This document shows positions 52,124 through 52,760 of a stretch of DNA of 52,760 bases, piece after piece. The notes beneath the pieces were generated by a model that worked only from the letters and a program-made list of their open reading frames with translations, was not told the DNA's origin and searched no databases. The translations under genes were made by a program, and so were the position numbers. This DNA comes from Pontibacter sp. E15-1 (GTDB lineage Bacteria; Bacteroidota; Bacteroidia; Cytophagales; Hymenobacteraceae): positions 1-52,760 of the forward strand of contig NZ_JAKVIR010000021.1 of assembly GCF_022601975.1 (NCBI RefSeq). The letters are read 5' to 3'. Each line of letters opens with the position of its first letter. Positions within the stretch are counted from its first letter, which is position 1.

Positions 52124-52175
52124 CTAGCAGCAAGGTTTACCTGAACTTTTTTGAAAAATACCACGAAACCAAACC

Positions 52176-52634
52176 ATGGAAAAAATCGGCTTTAAATACG
52201 GACTCCTTACGGCTGCCGGCCTGGTCGCGTATTTTCTGCTGATGAATATGCTGGGGTTGGTGCATATCGTTGAGCTACGCTTTTTGAACGGCATTATCCT
52301 CGCAGTTGGGATTGTGCTGGCCATAAAAGGCTACAAGCGGGCTTCTGGAGGCCAGATCGGCTATTTCAAAGGGATTGGAACCGGTATGATTACCTCTGTT
52401 ACGGCCACTGTGCTGTTTGCGGTCTTTATGGTGGCGTATGCTAAAATCTCTGGCGAAGCGCTCATCCAAATGCTGTCGTCAAACCAATATCTGGGAGAGA
52501 TGGTGACCGCGACCCCGGGTATCGTCATTTTTTCGGTGCTGATGCTGGAGGGGGTTATTTCCGGGTTTATGATCTCCTTTATCGCGATGCAGTATTTTAA
52601 GCGCGACGACTACAAAGTGCCCAACAGTCCCTGA
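52176..52634 (+). CDS. DUF4199 family membrane protein, copy 2
   Basis: A 152-aa paralog of the preceding protein with the same four-helix plan, YKRASGGQIGYFKGIGTGM in place of the copy-1 segment, and the same end FIAMQYFKRDD. The two are clearly diverged, so the tandem is old. Function unknown. Confidence 0.85.
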   Translation: MEKIGFKYGLLTAAGLVAYFLLMNMLGLVHIVELRFLNGIILAVGIVLAIKGYKRASGGQIGYFKGIGTGMITSVTATVLFAVFMVAYAKISGEALIQMLSSNQYLGEMVTATPGIVIFSVLMLEGVISGFMISFIAMQYFKRDDYKVPNSP

Positions 52635-52663
52635 GTAGCATCAGGTTGGTGCGGCACAAGCAA

Positions 52664-52690
52664 AGAGGCCCGGCTGCGATTGCAGCCGGG
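52664..52690. terminator. Terminator stem after the DUF4199 pair, right side damaged
   Basis: CCCGGCTGC-GATT-GCAGCCGGG (52669-52690) is preceded by AAAGAGG, but the expected matching CCTCTTT is replaced by a G-rich run. The true hairpin was probably longer. Confidence 0.6.
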
Positions 52691-52760
52691 GCCCCGGGGG
52701 GGGGGGGCCGCGGTGGTTTTAAAAAAAAGGTGCCGGCCCCGGGGAAACTTATGAAACCCC

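Overview
The window looks like chromosomal DNA from a Bacteroidota bacterium of the Cytophagales, most likely Hymenobacteraceae (Pontibacter-like). This is inferred from the gene families (tandem DUF4199 proteins, a metal permease fused to a DtxR domain, PrkA-YeaH-SpoVR), from Bacteroidota-type -7 boxes (TAnnTTTG) about 30 nt before several starts, and from the near absence of Shine-Dalgarno sequences. GC is moderate in the housekeeping genes and clearly lower in the defence and metal-uptake segments. I found no rRNA, tRNA or CRISPR array.

Layout. 0.1-2 kb: a membrane metallophosphoesterase and, facing it, a terpene-cyclase-like membrane protein. 2.6-8.1 kb: the stress trio prkA, yeaH/yhbH (DUF444, vWA) and spoVR. 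8.1-13.4 kb: accessory DNA with a 314-bp element ending in mirrored double hairpins, two secreted serine beta-lactamase-like hydrolases, a remnant of an M15 peptidase, and two overlapping HNH nuclease genes, one with the layout of phosphorothioate-DNA restriction enzymes. 13.6-16.1 kb: a tightly packed four-gene operon around TelA. 16.5-17.7 kb: a GAF histidine kinase.

18.1-26 kb is the least explained segment: seven co-directional genes, mostly overlapping or closely spaced. They are two acidic glycine-rich paralogs, an HEVGH...ExxxD metallopeptidase-like protein, a 665-aa protein of unknown function behind an unusually good Shine-Dalgarno, a fold-type-I PLP enzyme, a deaminase-fold protein (HAE...PCGWC) and an amidohydrolase. 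A sigma-54-type activator gene lies tail to tail with them. This is my best candidate for an undescribed system.

28-36.3 kb: a small secreted protein, then a decayed defence island on the minus strand: hsdM, a PutAbiC-like membrane protein, a DUF4917 gene with an in-frame TGA, a complete RAYT (Y1 transposase) element with hairpin inverted ends, and an hsdR that has lost its 5' end at the element. No hsdS is present. Two copies of a dispersed G-rich palindromic repeat lie in frame inside hsdR.

36.8-52.7 kb: mnmE, a thioredoxin-like lipoprotein, a Mn/Zn/Fe-type ABC uptake operon headed by a DtxR/MntR regulator, fabH, a glycosyltransferase, dapD, a 3-hydroxyacyl-CoA dehydrogenase, two tiny tandem membrane proteins, an outer-membrane protein, an ABC-F ATPase and two DUF4199 proteins. 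The last ~70 bases look corrupted, as at the end of a contig. At least ten copies of the G-rich repeat and several other palindrome families are scattered in the gaps.
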